Shown: one piece after another, positions 62,659 to 64,000 of the stretch
How the letters are laid out: every line of letters begins with the position of its first letter
Position numbering within the stretch: position 1 is the stretch's first letter
From: Lachnospiraceae bacterium
GTDB lineage: Bacteria; Bacillota; Clostridia; Lachnospirales; Lachnospiraceae
Assembly: GCA_910574715.1 (NCBI GenBank)
Contig: CAJTCH010000023.1
Span: 1-64,000, forward strand
DNA length: 64,000 nt
Direction of reading: 5' to 3'
Position numbers and translations under genes: made by a program
The notes under the pieces: generated by a model
What the model saw: the letters and a program-made list of their open reading frames with translations, nothing else
The model's database searches: none
What the model was told of the DNA's origin: nothing

Positions 62659-64000
62659 GTGAAGAAGCTGAGCATTCATCTGCCAGAGAAGGCGGACAGA
62701 ATCATAACAAGATTACAGGAGCATGGATATGAGGCATACGCGGTGGGCGGATGTGTCAGGGATTCCATGCTGGAGAGGGAGCCCGGGGACTGGGATATCA
62801 CGACGTCTGCAACGCCGGAAGAGACGAAAGAATTATTCGGCAGGACATTTGATACGGGGATCGAGCATGGCACGGTCACGGTGCTTCTTGAAGGGGAAGG
62901 TTTTGAGGTGACGACATACCGGATCGACGGGAAGTACGAGGATGGCCGGCATCCGAAGGAGGTTACATTTACCAGAAGCCTTAAGGAGGATCTTAAGAGA
63001 AGAGATTTTACGGTCAATGCCATGGCGTATAACCGGACGGAGGGGCTGGTGGATATCTTCGGAGGAGCTGAGGATCTGAAGGCGAAGGTGATCCGCTGTG
63101 TGGGGGATGCCAGAGAGCGATTTTCTGAGGATGCCTTAAGGATACTTCGGGGTATCCGGTTCGCGGCGCAGCTTGGATTTGATATTGAGAATGAGACGAG
63201 GCGCGGCATGCAGGCGCTTGCGCCGACGCTTAAGAAGATCAGTGCGGAGCGGATACAGGTGGAGATGGTGAAGCTTATGATGTCTGACAGGCCCGGGCTT
63301 CTTAGGGATGCATATGAACTTGGTATCACGGAGGTGATCCTGCCGGAGTTTGACCGGATCATGGCTACGGAGCAGGAGACGCCGCATCACATGTACAATG
63401 TAGGAGAGCATACGTTGCACGCCATGGAGAATATCCGGGCAGATAAGGTGCTGAGGCTTACGATGCTGTTACATGATATGGGAAAGCCAGAGTTTAAGAC
63501 GGTGGATGCCGACGGGGTGGCGCATTTTAAGCGGCATGCCGAACAGAGCCAGGTGATTGCAAGAGACGTGTTAAGGCGTCTCAAATTCGACAATGATACA
63601 CTGCAAAAGGTATCGAGGCTCGTGGGCTTTCATGACTATCGCATGCCGTCTTCGGCGAAGAATGTCCGCCGCGCCGTGAATAAGATCGGGGAGGATATCT
63701 TTCCGCTCTATATGGAAGTCCGCCGCGCGGATGTGCTGGCTCAGAGCATGTATTTGAGGGAGGAGAAGATAAGAAATCTGGATGAGATCGAGGAGCTGTA
63801 CCGGGAGATTCTAAGGGAGAAGCAGTGCGTGTCCCTTAAGGATCTGGCAGTAACCGGGAGAGACCTGATTGAAGCAGGAATGGAGCCGGGGAAGGAGATC
63901 GGAGTCTGTCTGAATGAATTGCTGCAGGCGGTGATCGAAGAACCGGAGATGAACGTGAAGGAGAAGCTTCTGGCAATCGTGAAGCCGTCTGGAGTATCGC
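62659..64000 (+). CDS. cca: CCA tRNA nucleotidyltransferase (partial, runs off the window)
   Basis: At least 447 residues, open to the window edge. It adds or repairs the 3' CCA of tRNAs. Nucleotidyltransferase motif VGGCVRDSML then GDWDITTSA (DxD metal site), the Arg-rich RRDFTVNAMAY, the CCA/poly(A) polymerase helical region (ERFSEDALRILRGIRFAAQL) and an HD domain (LLHDMGK). The GTG at 62659 follows GGAGGGG by 5 bases. The tRNA-Ala gene in this window lacks an encoded CCA, consistent with need for the enzyme. Confidence 0.93.
   Translation, partial: MKKLSIHLPEKADRIITRLQEHGYEAYAVGGCVRDSMLEREPGDWDITTSATPEETKELFGRTFDTGIEHGTVTVLLEGEGFEVTTYRIDGKYEDGRHPKEVTFTRSLKEDLKRRDFTVNAMAYNRTEGLVDIFGGAEDLKAKVIRCVGDARERFSEDALRILRGIRFAAQLGFDIENETRRGMQALAPTLKKISAERIQVEMVKLMMSDRPGLLRDAYELGITEVILPEFDRIMATEQETPHHMYNVGEHTLHAMENIRADKVLRLTMLLHDMGKPEFKTVDADGVAHFKRHAEQSQVIARDVLRRLKFDNDTLQKVSRLVGFHDYRMPSSAKNVRRAVNKIGEDIFPLYMEVRRADVLAQSMYLREEKIRNLDEIEELYREILREKQCVSLKDLAVTGRDLIEAGMEPGKEIGVCLNELLQAVIEEPEMNVKEKLLAIVKPSGVS

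Overview
The window looks like a chromosome segment from a spore-forming gut member of the Lachnospiraceae (Clostridia), in the range of Dorea, [Clostridium] scindens or Faecalicatena. This rests on sporulation genes (spoIID, a spoIIQ-like gene, spmA), a T-box leader on ileS, an IleS2-type isoleucyl-tRNA synthetase, AGGAGG ribosome binding sites, the TlpA / CD1871A-type small protein / Fe-S protein trio, and a GH13, GH29 and GH36 carbohydrate repertoire. The genus is an inference.

Layout. 0.1-3.2 kb (+): MATE exporter and a thiol-redox trio. 3.2-8.1 kb (-): a compact type IV pilus-like operon led by a transglutaminase lipoprotein. 8.2 kb: tRNA-Ala(CGC). 8.7-11 kb: a decaying patch with an internally deleted asparaginase, a nucleobase permease with two stop codons, and a creatininase without its 5' end. 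11-25.3 kb (+): housekeeping block with an amylosucrase-like GH13 protein, a DD-carboxypeptidase, T-box/ileS, glgP, spoIID and spoIIQ-like genes, a GIY-YIG/alpha-L-fucosidase fusion and a RelB/PIN toxin-antitoxin pair. 25.5-36.3 kb (-): hemolysin-III-like protein, chemoreceptor, NitT/TauT-type ABC importer, a sugar isomerase/dehydrogenase cluster with an AraC regulator, and a small unidentified gene. 37-38.7 kb (+): AAA-ATPase-like/PD-(D/E)XK protein. 38.7-43.6 kb (-): two-component system with a FtsX-type ABC transporter. 44-50.5 kb: CUT1 sugar importer (-), broken aldo/keto reductase and GH36 alpha-galactosidase (+). 50.7-51.1 kb: nested CTAG-bounded palindromes. 51-59.9 kb (-): a defence cassette array behind spmA. 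60-64 kb (+): a large cell-wall-anchored transglutaminase protein and the 5' part of cca.

The most notable region is 51-59.9 kb. Intact spmA is followed, in the same orientation, by four AT-rich two- or three-gene modules. They are separated by four extra copies of the last 42 codons of spmA (41 residues plus stop, no indels). Each copy is joined at the same Tyr codon to an invariant 24-base sequence. Modules hold ATPase plus nuclease-like pairs, or a toxin-antitoxin pair, each behind its own promoter. The simplest reading is repeated site-specific insertion into the 3' end of spmA, each insert bringing a replacement 3' end (similar in logic to SCC elements at rlmH). The units are only 1.3-2.3 kb and carry no recombinase. 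A fifth module is truncated where it meets the CTAG palindromes.

The sporulation block has a compact regulatory design: a predicted sigma-E promoter lies inside the terminator hairpin between glgP and spoIID, and that hairpin also holds the spoIID Shine-Dalgarno sequence.
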